Of a DNA stretch of 32,949 nt, positions 15,548 through 23,780 are shown piece after piece. The notes beneath the pieces were generated by a model, which made no database searches, was not told the DNA's origin, and worked only from the letters and a program-made list of their open reading frames with translations. Origin of the DNA: an uncultured Clostridium sp. (lineage in GTDB: Bacteria; Bacillota; Clostridia; TANB77; CAG-508); NCBI GenBank assembly GCA_947648765.1, contig CANSOY010000012.1, forward strand, positions 1 through 32,949, written 5' to 3'. The translations under genes and the position numbers were made by a program. Within the stretch, counting starts at the first letter, position 1; each line of letters begins with the position of its first letter.

Positions 15548-16522
15548 CTAAAATCCTAACAACTCTGCTAGTTTCTCTAATTCTACTTTACTGGTAGTAT
15601 CGCTTCTGCCATAGAACACATAGTTGTCTTTTTGAATGAGAATGGTTACCGCTTCTCCTAAATCAATGACATATTTCTTTTGCTTCTTTTCCATTTCTGG
15701 TGCTTGCTCTGCCTCTTCTAGCATTTCCATTTCCCACTTTGCCCAATTTTGCAAATTTTCTTTGGCTTCTTCTTCATTTTTGAACTCATAAATATATGTT
15801 GCATCCGCTTTTTGCAAGACTTGCAGTACAGGAATTCTTCTATTATCTACATAGGTTTCTAATTGACTTACCTCATAACCATTTTCCATTAGTTTTTTCT
15901 CAAAATGGTTCATGATTTGCCCTTGCCACACAAAGAAGACAACAGCAAGTAGCACAATCGTGCCAAGTACCACCATCATGCAATTTTGGAAGATATGTGC
16001 ATATTTTGTTTGCACAATTTTCTTTGGTTTTAGGTTGACACATTTTTCAAAAAGGAACTGTGCCAATTCTTCTATATTCCCCCCTATTAGAGTATCTTTT
16101 CGCAAAATAATTCCAAGGTTATATTTCATTTTGAGAATGAGTAAATTTTTCGTTTCTCCCATTCCAATAATTTGTTCAAATTGATAGTTTGACTTATTTC
16201 CGCCATCTTCTGCAATTAAAATGCCGTCCTTGTTAATGGTTACAGTGTGGTGGAGTGGCTTTCCGCCGTTAGCACTAATCGAGCGATTATATTGTACTTT
16301 GGATTGGTTCAAAATCTTGGCAGTCATAACTAGTAATAGCCACAACCCGCCAAAAGCAAAGATATACCAATAGTTTCTACTGAATAACTGACTCAAACAG
16401 CATAGTGCAAATAGGACTAAAAATACTTGCCCAATTTTTTTGACACCAGCATATCCTTTAGAAAATTCACGATAGGTTTCTAAATCTAATGTATACTTGC
16501 TTTGAAACTCTTTTTCTTCCAT
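15548..16522 (-). CDS. YcxB-like membrane protein
   Basis: A 324 aa protein with two hydrophobic segments near the N-terminus (about residues 33-75), a cytoplasmic domain, and a further segment near residues 182-203. The domain HTVTINKDGILIAEDGG...YQFEQIIGMGETKNLLILKM follows the pattern of the YcxB-like family (a PH-like fold: 'f-e-gi-i--' then a 'w--i--i-e----' strand), whose function is unknown. The last third, with VLQVLQKADATYIYEF, has no recognised domain. AGGAGG lies upstream of the ATG. The gene is first in a two-gene operon with the polytopic protein. Confidence 0.65.
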   Translation of the reverse strand: MEEKEFQSKYTLDLETYREFSKGYAGVKKIGQVFLVLFALCCLSQLFSRNYWYIFAFGGLWLLLVMTAKILNQSKVQYNRSISANGGKPLHHTVTINKDGILIAEDGGNKSNYQFEQIIGMGETKNLLILKMKYNLGIILRKDTLIGGNIEELAQFLFEKCVNLKPKKIVQTKYAHIFQNCMMVVLGTIVLLAVVFFVWQGQIMNHFEKKLMENGYEVSQLETYVDNRRIPVLQVLQKADATYIYEFKNEEEAKENLQNWAKWEMEMLEEAEQAPEMEKKQKKYVIDLGEAVTILIQKDNYVFYGRSDTTSKVELEKLAELLGF

Positions 16523-16559
16523 CTTTGCCTCCTACTTTTCACTCTTTTTGTTTGCCTTT

Positions 16560-16588
16560 ATCTTATCATAAAAGGAGAGAAAGTCCAA
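16560..16588 (-). promoter_or_regulatory. Possible promoter for the YcxB-like operon
   Basis: TTGGAC (16583-16588), a 17-base spacer and TAAGAT (16560-16565) with TG just before the -10. It overlaps the hairpin of the upstream operon's terminator. The -35 match is poor. Confidence 0.35.
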
Positions 16589-16605
16589 TAAAATTTCTCT
16601 CCTTT
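16571..16605 (-). terminator. Terminator of the MBL/nuclease operon
   Basis: A perfect 12-base stem (16571-16582 with 16594-16605) four bases after the nuclease stop, followed by TTTTATG on the minus strand; the plus-strand side is even more T-rich. Confidence 0.75.
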
Positions 16606-16609
16606 TTCT

Positions 16610-17806
16610 TTATTTTTGGTTGTCGGGATATAGTTCTATTTTCGTATAATCTTCTGACGCTAACCAGATTTTTGTTGGGCATATTTTTTCTACATAGGCT
16701 AACAATTCTGGTAAGCTCATTTGTGCAAACGCTTCCCCATAATATTCTTTTATCTTTTTAACGGCTTCTTTCTTATCCTTTGCTTCAGATAATACCGTAT
16801 CTTTTGAAGTCATGCGGATTACTTGCTCGATATTTTTTTTATCAATTCGCTTTAGCAACTGGATTACCGCTTCTTTTTCTTGCTCATCTTGATACCCACA
16901 AATGATGTTATATTCTAATCTTTTTGGCATTGTTTGAATTGGATTTTTCCAACCATAGGCTTCCAAAATTTTTCCTTTTTCTTGGATTAAATTTTGAAAA
17001 TCTGCTACTGTAATAATGGGGTGTTTTACACAGCAGTGAGCAATGTCCAACAGATGTTTATGAATTCCATTAGAGCCATCCATAACGGCTGTGCCAATTT
17101 TAATTTCTACTAAATTGACCGTTTCGCCATCGAAAAAGACATTATCGACACGTCCCTCTGGAATATATATTTTCTCTTTTGCAAACCTTTTCTTTCGTTC
17201 ATTCGTTTTAATTCCATATTCCATTTCAAACGGAATAGTGTTTGGTCCAAAGACTGGGTTTGGGGAGAGTTTTCCTTCCTGTAAAAGGTTCATAATCTTT
17301 AATTGATATTCTTTCTCTCTTTTTCCGGCTTCACTTGTTGTTGGCTCAAAGTCTTTTGGATTTAACACTTTTCCAGAATACAATTGAATTCTTTTTTCTA
17401 GAATTTTCTCGATGGTTTCTAGTTCTTCTTTGGAAATATCCTGAATTTCTTTTTCAAGGAATTCTGCATCTTTTCGCTCCGCTGTGCTCAATGGTCGATA
17501 GTATTGGTAAAACTCTGCATAATCTACAAAAATACGGTGCTTATGCAAAATTGGAAAAATGGCATTTGCTCCTTTCAGATGGTTATAGTCTTCTACTACT
17601 TGTTCTGGCATTTTCTTAGACTTGTTATTTTTGCTATTCGGTAAATAAAATGCAATGTTTGGCTTAAAATATTTTCCCTTTTGTAATTCAAAAATCTTTA
17701 CACCAAGGTAATATACCAGCATTTCTTCTTGCCCTGGCACACCTCGCAAGCGATAAAAATATCCTTCTTTGTTCAAATATCTTTGGATAAACTCTTTTTT
17801 CTCCAT
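16610..17806 (-). CDS. PD-(D/E)XK nuclease-like protein
   Basis: A 398 aa soluble protein. The core EGRVDNVFFDGETVNLVEIK has the spacing of a PD-(D/E)XK nuclease site: Asp221, then Glu234-x-Lys236 on the next strand, with a candidate helix Glu at 164 or 166 (KREKEYQLK). Downstream, IHKHLLDIAHCC may complete the core. This fold occurs in restriction, repair and defence nucleases and in some RNA or CRISPR-related enzymes. The N-terminal 150 residues have no recognised domain. It starts one base after the MBL stop (TAA-A-ATG) without a strong ribosome site, so it is translated by coupling. It is the last gene of a three-gene operon. The fold assignment is by motif only. Confidence 0.72.
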   Translation of the reverse strand: MEKKEFIQRYLNKEGYFYRLRGVPGQEEMLVYYLGVKIFELQKGKYFKPNIAFYLPNSKNNKSKKMPEQVVEDYNHLKGANAIFPILHKHRIFVDYAEFYQYYRPLSTAERKDAEFLEKEIQDISKEELETIEKILEKRIQLYSGKVLNPKDFEPTTSEAGKREKEYQLKIMNLLQEGKLSPNPVFGPNTIPFEMEYGIKTNERKKRFAKEKIYIPEGRVDNVFFDGETVNLVEIKIGTAVMDGSNGIHKHLLDIAHCCVKHPIITVADFQNLIQEKGKILEAYGWKNPIQTMPKRLEYNIICGYQDEQEKEAVIQLLKRIDKKNIEQVIRMTSKDTVLSEAKDKKEAVKKIKEYYGEAFAQMSLPELLAYVEKICPTKIWLASEDYTKIELYPDNQK

Positions 17807-17807
17807 T

Positions 17808-19061
17808 TTATACTTCTATCCTTTCTCCATCTTGTATTGGAATGGCTTTTTCAAATACTTCTGTTGCTTTTTCTGGGTTCGTTGTATGAGTTACAACTAC
17901 TTTTTTGGGTTCTAATATTTCTTCTACTTTTTTCATGGTTTTTAAGTCTGCGTGTCCTGAAGTATGTAATTCTACAAAATCAATTCCTAAGGCTTTTACT
18001 TTTTCCACAAATTCTTTTATTTCTGGTTTTTCTAAGTATCCATGCCACATAGAATACACTAGACACGCCTTACTACTTAGTTTTTTTTCCACTAGCATTT
18101 GAATATCTTCATACATACTTGCCTTAACCAACATACAATAATCTTTGTATATATTTTGTGTCCACTTATATTGCTCAAGTGGCTGGATATATGTTTCTTT
18201 GAATGCTTTGGATTTCTTGTTGTATGCTCTTGGAACCCAGACTGAAACTTTGTGATAATCAAAAGTTGGATTTGGTATCCTTCCACCCAATTCTAAGGTG
18301 ATATTGGCTGTAAATAAGTCTTCAATCAGGTTCTTTTGGGTGGCAAAACTTGCCTTGCAAAAACTCGTAATACGGTCAATATTCGTAGAAGACTGTAATA
18401 TAAAAATTTGCTTATATTTTTGAAATAGTTGAATTGCTTCGTCTTTTAGTGCTTCTTCGGTTTGGTACTCGGTATCTCCTCTTCCAAAAACGGTTCCTTC
18501 GGTAATTAGGCAATCGATTTTGCCTTTTTTTCGTATCTTTTGCAAAGTCGGAATAAAGTCTTTTCCTTTATACCCATGGCTACGAAAATCCCCGGTATGT
18601 AAAATTCGCTTCCCCTGGCAAGTAACCTCTATCATAGCAGAATTATATGCCGAGTGGTCAACTTTGTAGTATTGAACTTGTATATCTTCGACCGTTACTG
18701 GTTCGTATTCTCTTTTGCCTTCTAGTACTTGAACCAGTTGGATATTTTCTCTGCACTTTTTTCCCGTAAAAGCACAAGTTAGTTCATAAATTTTCTTGCT
18801 TTTTTCTTCTACATAGACTGGAATTTCCGGCAAGATTTGGTCGATTAGACCAATATGGTCTTGGTGGCTGTGGGTAATGAATACTGCGTCATAAGTAGGC
18901 TCCCCACAAGTTAGTCCCTCGATTTGTGGAGCCGTTTTCTTTTCTTCGTCTAAATCTTCTCCAAAATCGATTAAGATTTTGGCTTGTTTGGATTGTACTT
19001 CAGTTATGCAGCCACCAATTTGCTTGGTTCCTTTCAAAATTCGGATTTGTATTTCTTCCAT
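17808..19061 (-). CDS. Metallo-beta-lactamase-fold hydrolase, beta-CASP/RNase J-like
   Basis: A 417 aa protein of the MBL superfamily. HSHQDH (64-69) is the metal-binding motif; His136 (DHSAYN), Asp158 (HTGDFR) and a C-terminal His (VTHTT) give the other ligands. The inserted middle region with SSTNIDRI (224-231) and the late ELHTSGHADLKTMKKV match the layout of beta-CASP nucleases such as RNase J or CPSF-like enzymes, so the substrate is likely RNA or DNA. Compared with RNase J (about 555 aa) the C-terminal domain is missing. A frame extension to 19088 exists, but the ATG at 19061 has AAGGAG five bases upstream and is chosen. It is the middle gene of the operon, 11 bases after the 357 aa gene. 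Confidence 0.82.
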   Translation of the reverse strand: MEEIQIRILKGTKQIGGCITEVQSKQAKILIDFGEDLDEEKKTAPQIEGLTCGEPTYDAVFITHSHQDHIGLIDQILPEIPVYVEEKSKKIYELTCAFTGKKCRENIQLVQVLEGKREYEPVTVEDIQVQYYKVDHSAYNSAMIEVTCQGKRILHTGDFRSHGYKGKDFIPTLQKIRKKGKIDCLITEGTVFGRGDTEYQTEEALKDEAIQLFQKYKQIFILQSSTNIDRITSFCKASFATQKNLIEDLFTANITLELGGRIPNPTFDYHKVSVWVPRAYNKKSKAFKETYIQPLEQYKWTQNIYKDYCMLVKASMYEDIQMLVEKKLSSKACLVYSMWHGYLEKPEIKEFVEKVKALGIDFVELHTSGHADLKTMKKVEEILEPKKVVVTHTTNPEKATEVFEKAIPIQDGERIEV

Positions 19062-19072
19062 TGCTTCTCCTT

Positions 19073-20146
19073 TTAGAGTAATCTCCATTTTTGTTTTGCT
19101 TCATACCAATACTGATTTAATTCTTCAAGCGAAATGGTTACAAGGCTTTCTTCTTGAATTTTGGTAGTTTTCCCATAAATCTTGCGGTAAAATTCCAATA
19201 ACCATTTTGCCAGTTCTTCTGGATTTTCGGTTATTAAAATGGTTCTGCTAAAATAGTTAGACGTGTCGGCATTTGGTTCTCCTGCTAAGATTACCTGCTC
19301 TAGTTTTTCCTTGTTTTCTTGGCTCGTAAGAGAAGGAACACAAATCCAATTTAGGTTCCAATGATGTGCGTGATTTTTTGCATTTTGAATGGTAATCTCT
19401 ATCTCGTGTATTTTTTCTGTTATTTGTGTGTGTTGGTATCCTCTCTTTAAGCTTAATAGCTCACTTGTAGCACGGTTTACCGTATGGATTTTTCTTCTCG
19501 TTTCTTGTATCCTTTGCTCATATTCTGGAAAAGTAATCTCTCCTTTTCCATCTTCTTTTGCTAATTGTTCCACTCTTTTCCAAATACTATCTTCTTGTAA
19601 ATTTGCCAGTAAAATGCAGTCAAATAACGTCATGCCTAACGTAATCGAATTGTCATTAATTTGGCTTAAATCTCCCTTTTTCAATAGATTTTTCCATTCT
19701 TCTGTTGTCATAGCAACTTCTTCTATGGTTGGCGTTTTCCATTCAATGCAATAGGTATCTCCTTGTTTCGTATGATTTTCACATAAATTCGGTGCATCCC
19801 ATTCCACAGCCCATATTTCTTCACTGGCATAGATTTCCTTGCGGTTAGTTGGTAGTTCTAAAAAGCTTCGCCATTCGACGTTTTTTTGGATTTCTAATTC
19901 CCAAATATCCTTGTTCTCAAGTGCTTGTAATATGGTTTCTTCTGTTTCAGGCTTTCCCTCTTCAAGCATTTGGCAAAAGTGTGATTTCACATACAGATAA
20001 TCCATCTCTAGGATAATTCTTGTATTATCTCGTTCATTGACTGGCTCATAGGCTAATCTTTTTACCGCTTCTTTTGGTAGTGTTGCAATTACCCAGTCCC
20101 AATGAATACGGACTCTCCTCAAATTTTCTAATTCCACTTCTATCAT
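19073..20146 (-). CDS. Unrecognised 357 aa protein, first gene of the MBL/nuclease operon
   Basis: A soluble, acidic, Trp- and Glu-rich protein with no membrane segment or signal peptide. Residues around 225-275 (RIQETRRKIHTVNRATSELL and on) are predicted to be long helices, possibly a coiled coil. The N-terminal half has mixed strands and helices. I cannot assign any family or catalytic motif. AAAGGAGG lies 8 bases before the ATG at 20146. It has its own extended -10 promoter (20201-20230) and is directly followed by the MBL and nuclease genes. By position it could be a substrate-recognition, sensor or partner protein for them; this is only an inference. Confidence 0.75.
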   Translation of the reverse strand: MIEVELENLRRVRIHWDWVIATLPKEAVKRLAYEPVNERDNTRIILEMDYLYVKSHFCQMLEEGKPETEETILQALENKDIWELEIQKNVEWRSFLELPTNRKEIYASEEIWAVEWDAPNLCENHTKQGDTYCIEWKTPTIEEVAMTTEEWKNLLKKGDLSQINDNSITLGMTLFDCILLANLQEDSIWKRVEQLAKEDGKGEITFPEYEQRIQETRRKIHTVNRATSELLSLKRGYQHTQITEKIHEIEITIQNAKNHAHHWNLNWICVPSLTSQENKEKLEQVILAGEPNADTSNYFSRTILITENPEELAKWLLEFYRKIYGKTTKIQEESLVTISLEELNQYWYEAKQKWRLL

Positions 20147-20200
20147 AGTTTCGTCCTCCTTTCTGTTTTTTTATTCACTTGTCAAAGTACGTTTGCTTCT

Positions 20201-20230
20201 AGTATACCATATTTATTTTCAAAATGTTAT
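20201..20230 (-). promoter_or_regulatory. Extended -10 promoter of the 357 aa-MBL-nuclease operon
   Basis: TATACT (20201-20206) preceded by TGG, i.e. an extended -10; ATAACA (20225-20230) is a weak -35 at 18 bases. The leader is about 50 bases long. Confidence 0.55.
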
Positions 20231-20245
20231 CAGAAAACGAAAAGC

Positions 20246-20283
20246 AAGAGAGTGTCTTCGCAAAGTCTTGAAAACACTCTCTT
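20246..20283 (-). terminator. Terminator after the XRE/membrane-protein operon
   Basis: AAGAGAGTGT (20246-20255) pairs with ACACTCTCTT (20274-20283) over an 18-base loop. T-rich DNA follows on both strands (GCTTTTCGTTTT on the minus strand). Confidence 0.7.
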
Positions 20284-20299
20284 TTTTCATTTTTACTGT

Positions 20300-20719
20300 T
20301 TAACTTTTCTTGCAGATAATAACATAACTGACTGCAAAAACAATGAGTTCTACTCCTACAATTAGTCCTAGATAAACACCCCATTCATTGTCAATGGCAA
20401 CGAGCACAATGCTAGTGATTGCCTGAAGTAACATACAGATACGGAAAGTAATTGCCATGGATTTTTCCATGATACGCACATTTCTTTCGTCTGTTTCCTC
20501 AATTTCTCTTTTTCTTAGTTTTTCTGGATTTTTTAATGCTAAGATACTTTTGATTAGCATTGCTCCTCCTGCGACCAATACACTAATTCCAAAACCGCTA
20601 GCAAATCCGCTCTGCATCTCACTCAAATTTGGTAATGCAAATGCAAGAACAAGTGCAATTACGCCAACTATCATAACAACTGCTAAATAGATACATCTTA
20701 ATTTTAATACTTTCTCCAT
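20300..20719 (-). CDS. Four-segment membrane protein, partner of XRE regulator
   Basis: A 139 aa protein with two hydrophobic pairs at about residues 8-30, 35-60, 87-108 and 112-135. Between them is a cytoplasmic loop with REIEETDERNVRIMEKS; the 'DER' motif before a membrane hairpin is typical of small proteins (DUF2178-like) encoded next to small XRE regulators. The function of the family is unknown. The reading frame extends to 20779, but the ATG at 20719 has GGAGG nine bases upstream and is preferred. This overlaps the last two bases of the regulator's coding region by one to none, i.e. the genes are adjacent and coupled. Confidence 0.75.
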   Translation of the reverse strand: MEKVLKLRCIYLAVVMIVGVIALVLAFALPNLSEMQSGFASGFGISVLVAGGAMLIKSILALKNPEKLRKREIEETDERNVRIMEKSMAITFRICMLLQAITSIVLVAIDNEWGVYLGLIVGVELIVFAVSYVIICKKS

Positions 20720-20720
20720 T

Positions 20721-20921
20721 TTATTTTTCCTCCTCATAAATAAAGATTTCTTCAATCGACTTTCCAAAATGGTTTGCAATCTTGAACGCCAATAGAATGG
20801 ACGGATTGTATTTTCCTTTTTCGATTGAAATAATGGTCTGTCTAGATACGCCTACTAGCATGGCTAATTCCTCCTGTTTTTCGCCAAGTTGTTTGCGATA
20901 TTCTTCTACTTTATTTTTCAA
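20721..20921 (-). CDS. XRE-family transcriptional regulator (small)
   Basis: A 66 aa DNA-binding protein made of little more than one helix-turn-helix. The HTH runs from about residue 14 to 55: [28 protein letters not shown], the classic Cro/CI type found in YozG-like proteins, ending with [10 protein letters not shown]. The open frame reaches 20975, but there is no ribosome site there. TTG at 20921 is preceded by AAAGGAG at 8 bases, so it is the likely start. It is first in a two-gene operon with the membrane protein. A perfect 16-base palindrome at its transcription start suggests that it represses its own operon. Confidence 0.88.
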   Translation of the reverse strand: MKNKVEEYRKQLGEKQEELAMLVGVSRQTIISIEKGKYNPSILLAFKIANHFGKSIEEIFIYEEEK

Positions 20922-20944
20922 GCCATCATCTCCTTTTTCTTGAT

Positions 20945-20960
20945 GTAAAGTTAACTTTAC
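20945..20960. promoter_or_regulatory. Operator palindrome at the XRE transcription start
   Basis: GTAAAGTTAACTTTAC is a perfect 16-base palindrome 3 bases downstream of the -10 element, exactly where the transcript begins. This is the usual place for a repressor; the XRE protein of this operon is the natural candidate. Confidence 0.65.
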
Positions 20961-20963
20961 TTT

Positions 20964-20992
20964 ATGATACAACATTTTAGAGAAAATGTCAA
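20964..20992 (-). promoter_or_regulatory. Sigma-A promoter of the XRE operon
   Basis: TTGACA (20987-20992), a 17-base spacer and TATCAT (20964-20969), close to consensus. Confidence 0.8.
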
Positions 20993-21044
20993 GTTTGTTT
21001 TACATTTTAATTATCAAAATGGTATCCTTGAAATTACTCATAAA

Positions 21045-21072
21045 AATAAAGTACACGAAAATGTACTTTATT
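21045..21072 (-). terminator. Terminator of the iscS-iscU-mnmA operon
   Basis: An 11-base perfect stem, AATAAAGTACA (21045-21055) with TGTACTTTATT (21062-21072), loop CGAAAA, directly after the mnmA stop; T-rich on both sides. Confidence 0.8.
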
Positions 21073-21074
21073 TT

Positions 21075-22133
21075 TTATTGGATTATGCCTCCGCCTACTA
21101 TGACATCTCCTTGATAAAAAACAGCAGACTGTCCTGGCGTAATCGCCTTTTGTGGTTCCTGAAATTGAACGATAGCACCAAATTGGGTTGGACAAACTTT
21201 TGCTAATTTTTCTTGTTTGGAATACCTGATTTTTACCATCCACTCTTGTGGTTTCCTTTCAATTTTTGGCAATAACCAGTTTACATCTAAAACGACACAT
21301 TCCTTTTGGTAGAGTTCCTTTTCTTCTCCTACAACAAGGCGATTTTTTTCCTGTTCTAGTCGAAGCACATACAGTGGTACTTTACTTGTAATTCCCAGCC
21401 CTTTTCTCTGTCCAATGGTATAGCGATAAAGTCCTTGATGTTCTCCTAATACCTCTCCCTTTTGGTTCACAATTTCTCCAGTTTCTGGTTGTATGTTTGC
21501 TTCTTTTTCCGAAAATCTCACATAATCTCCATCTGGAACAAAGCAAATATCTTCACTGTCTGGCTTTTTCGCTACTGGAAGTCCCCTTTTTTCTGCCATT
21601 TCTCGAACCTTTTGTTTCGTTTCAAATTCGCCTAGGGGAAAGATTACCTGTCCTAGTTTTTCTTTTGGAATATTGTATAGAACATAACTTTGGTCTTTAG
21701 CAAGCGCATTTGCTTTTTTCAAAACAAAACAATTTCTTTCTTGGTCGAATTCGGTTTTCGCATAGTGTCCTGTTGCCACAAAATCACATTGCAGTTCCTG
21801 TGCCATTTGAAACATTTTCCCAAATTTCAGATAGCGATTACACGCAATACAAGGGTTTGGCGTTTTTCCTGCTTGATAGCATTGGACAAAGTCTTGGATT
21901 ATATACTTGTGGAAAGTATCTTTGAAATTCAAGGTATAGTGTGGAATGGAAAGGAAATCACAAACCGATTTTGCATCCATGGTTGAAGAAAGATTACAGC
22001 AACTTCCTTCGATTTCGCCCTCCCACAATTTCATGGTAACACCAATTACTTCATAGCCTTGTTCTTTTAGTAGCACAGCAGAAACACTACTATCGACACC
22101 ACCGCTCATTCCTAATAACACTCGTTTTGCCAT
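21075..22133 (-). CDS. mnmA: tRNA-specific 2-thiouridylase MnmA
   Basis: Makes 2-thiouridine at position 34 of Lys, Glu and Gln tRNAs, using ATP and sulfur handed on from a cysteine desulfurase. The PP-loop SGGVDSS is at residues 10-16. The two catalytic cysteines are Cys98 (NPCIACNRYLKFG) and Cys197 (SEDICFVPDG). The central tRNA-binding part and the C-terminal beta-barrel (GLGITSKVPLYV and on) are complete; the 352 aa length is normal. The ATG directly follows the stop of iscU (TAG-ATG). Its place after iscS and iscU fits the sulfur flow: IscS, then MnmA. Confidence 0.97.
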   Translation of the reverse strand: MAKRVLLGMSGGVDSSVSAVLLKEQGYEVIGVTMKLWEGEIEGSCCNLSSTMDAKSVCDFLSIPHYTLNFKDTFHKYIIQDFVQCYQAGKTPNPCIACNRYLKFGKMFQMAQELQCDFVATGHYAKTEFDQERNCFVLKKANALAKDQSYVLYNIPKEKLGQVIFPLGEFETKQKVREMAEKRGLPVAKKPDSEDICFVPDGDYVRFSEKEANIQPETGEIVNQKGEVLGEHQGLYRYTIGQRKGLGITSKVPLYVLRLEQEKNRLVVGEEKELYQKECVVLDVNWLLPKIERKPQEWMVKIRYSKQEKLAKVCPTQFGAIVQFQEPQKAITPGQSAVFYQGDVIVGGGIIQ

Positions 22134-22577
22134 CTAAATCCCACAACTTTCACAGCCATGATGTGGCTTTAACTGGCATTTTTCTTGGATTTCTTCTTCG
22201 GTCATTTTTCCTTGTTTACGATAATAGTCTGCAATGGCTTCATGAATAGCCTCTTCTGCTAGAACAGAACAGTGCAATTTTACTGGAGGAAGTCCACCAA
22301 GCGAATTTACAACATCGGTATTTTTCAGTGCTAATGCCTCTTCTAGCGTTTTTCCTTTTATCATTTCGGTTGAAATACTACTGGTTGCGATCGCTGCTCC
22401 ACAACCAAAGGTCTTGAATTTCACATCTACTATCACACCATTTTCCACCTGAATAAACATTTTCATAATATCTCCGCAAACGGGATTTCCTACTTCTCCA
22501 ATACCAGAGGCATTTTCTATTTTTCCCACATTTCTTGGATTGGTATAATGGTCGATTACTTTTTCTGAATATTCCAT
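22134..22577 (-). CDS. iscU: Fe-S cluster scaffold protein IscU/NifU-like
   Basis: Scaffold on which IscS-derived sulfur and iron build a cluster. The three ligand cysteines are Cys34 (NPVCGD), Cys59 (FGCGAA) and Cys103 (KLHCSVLAEEA), with the conserved Asp36 next to the first. The protein has 147 aa and ends in an extra Cys- and His-rich tail, CQLKPHHGCESCGI, which is longer than in typical proteobacterial IscU. The start is ATG at 22577 with GGAGGG at 8 bases; the in-frame GTG at 22595 is part of that ribosome site and so is rejected. It starts one base after the iscS stop. Confidence 0.95.
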   Translation of the reverse strand: MEYSEKVIDHYTNPRNVGKIENASGIGEVGNPVCGDIMKMFIQVENGVIVDVKFKTFGCGAAIATSSISTEMIKGKTLEEALALKNTDVVNSLGGLPPVKLHCSVLAEEAIHEAIADYYRKQGKMTEEEIQEKCQLKPHHGCESCGI

Positions 22578-22578
22578 C

Positions 22579-23757
22579 TTATTTTCCCTCCTCACAAAAT
22601 TCTTCCCATAAAGGCGACATCTCTCTTAATCTCCCTACGATTTCAACTAGATTTTCAACCACATAATCGATTTCTTCTTTCGTGTTATATTTTCCAATCG
22701 AAATTCGTAAAGACCCATGTGCAATCTCATGCGGTAATCCGATTGCCAGTAGCACATGGGATGGGTCTAATGAACCAGATGTACAAGCACTTCCACTTGA
22801 AGCACAAATTCCTTTTAAGTCTAAATTCAAAAGCAATCCTTCTCCTTCAATAAAGCGAAATGAAATATTGCTATTCCCTGGTAGTCTTTTCTTTCGGTCC
22901 CCATTGATGTGGATATATGGGATTTTTTCTTCTACTTGTGCTACATAATAATCTCGTAAGGCTTGTATAGTTTTGTTATGTTCTTCTAGATTCTCATAAG
23001 CAAGTTCGATTGCTTTTCCTAGTCCTACAATTCCTGGCACATTTTCGGTTCCTGCTCGTTTGTTTTTCTCTTGGTGTCCACCATTTATCAATTTTCCGAA
23101 TTGGATGCCTTTTTTCATATACAAAGCGCCAATTCCTTTTGGTCCATAGAATTTATGAGCAGATAACGACAGCGCATCAATGTGCAAAGCTTTCACATCA
23201 ATGCTCACACTTCCGACTGCTTGTACTGCATCCGTATGGAAAAAGATATGATGCTTTTGTGCGATTTTTCCAATTTCTTGCATTGGTTGGATGGTTCCAA
23301 TTTCATTATTGGCAAACATAACCGAAATTAAGATTGTCGTTGGTTTAATGTCAGACTTTAATTCTTCTAAATCTAAAATTCCATTTTCTTTCACGCCAAC
23401 ATAGGTTACTTCAAAGCCTTCTTTTTCTAATTGTTTGCAAGTTTCTAACACAGCTGGATGCTCAATTTTGGAAGTAATGATATGGTTTCCTTTCTTTTGG
23501 TATTGATAAGCAATTCCTCGAATTGCTGTATTATCTGCTTCACTTCCTCCAGAGGTAAAATAGATTTCATCTGGTTCACAATTTAAGGCTGTTGCTACTT
23601 TTTTTCTTGCTTCCTCTACTGCTTTTCTATTTTCTCTCCCAATTTTATAGATGGAAGACGGATTTCCATAGTTCTCTACAAAGTATGGTAACATGGCTTT
23701 TAGCACTTCCTCATCGGTTTGTGTTGTTGCATTATTATCTAAATAGATTGTTTTCAT
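22579..23757 (-). CDS. iscS: Cysteine desulfurase IscS/NifS
   Basis: A PLP enzyme that takes sulfur from cysteine and carries it as a persulfide. The PLP lysine is Lys202 in SAHKFYGPKG; the persulfide Cys325 lies in SSGSACTSGSLDPSHVL; His100 (KIEHPAV) stacks on the cofactor. The 392 aa length is normal. It feeds both the Fe-S scaffold IscU and the tRNA thiolase MnmA that follow in the same transcription unit. Its promoter is embedded in an inverted repeat (23781-23814) and probably controlled by the IscR protein encoded just upstream. Confidence 0.97.
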   Translation of the reverse strand: MKTIYLDNNATTQTDEEVLKAMLPYFVENYGNPSSIYKIGRENRKAVEEARKKVATALNCEPDEIYFTSGGSEADNTAIRGIAYQYQKKGNHIITSKIEHPAVLETCKQLEKEGFEVTYVGVKENGILDLEELKSDIKPTTILISVMFANNEIGTIQPMQEIGKIAQKHHIFFHTDAVQAVGSVSIDVKALHIDALSLSAHKFYGPKGIGALYMKKGIQFGKLINGGHQEKNKRAGTENVPGIVGLGKAIELAYENLEEHNKTIQALRDYYVAQVEEKIPYIHINGDRKKRLPGNSNISFRFIEGEGLLLNLDLKGICASSGSACTSGSLDPSHVLLAIGLPHEIAHGSLRISIGKYNTKEEIDYVVENLVEIVGRLREMSPLWEEFCEEGK

Positions 23758-23780
23758 TATCCTTTTCCTTTCCTATTATT

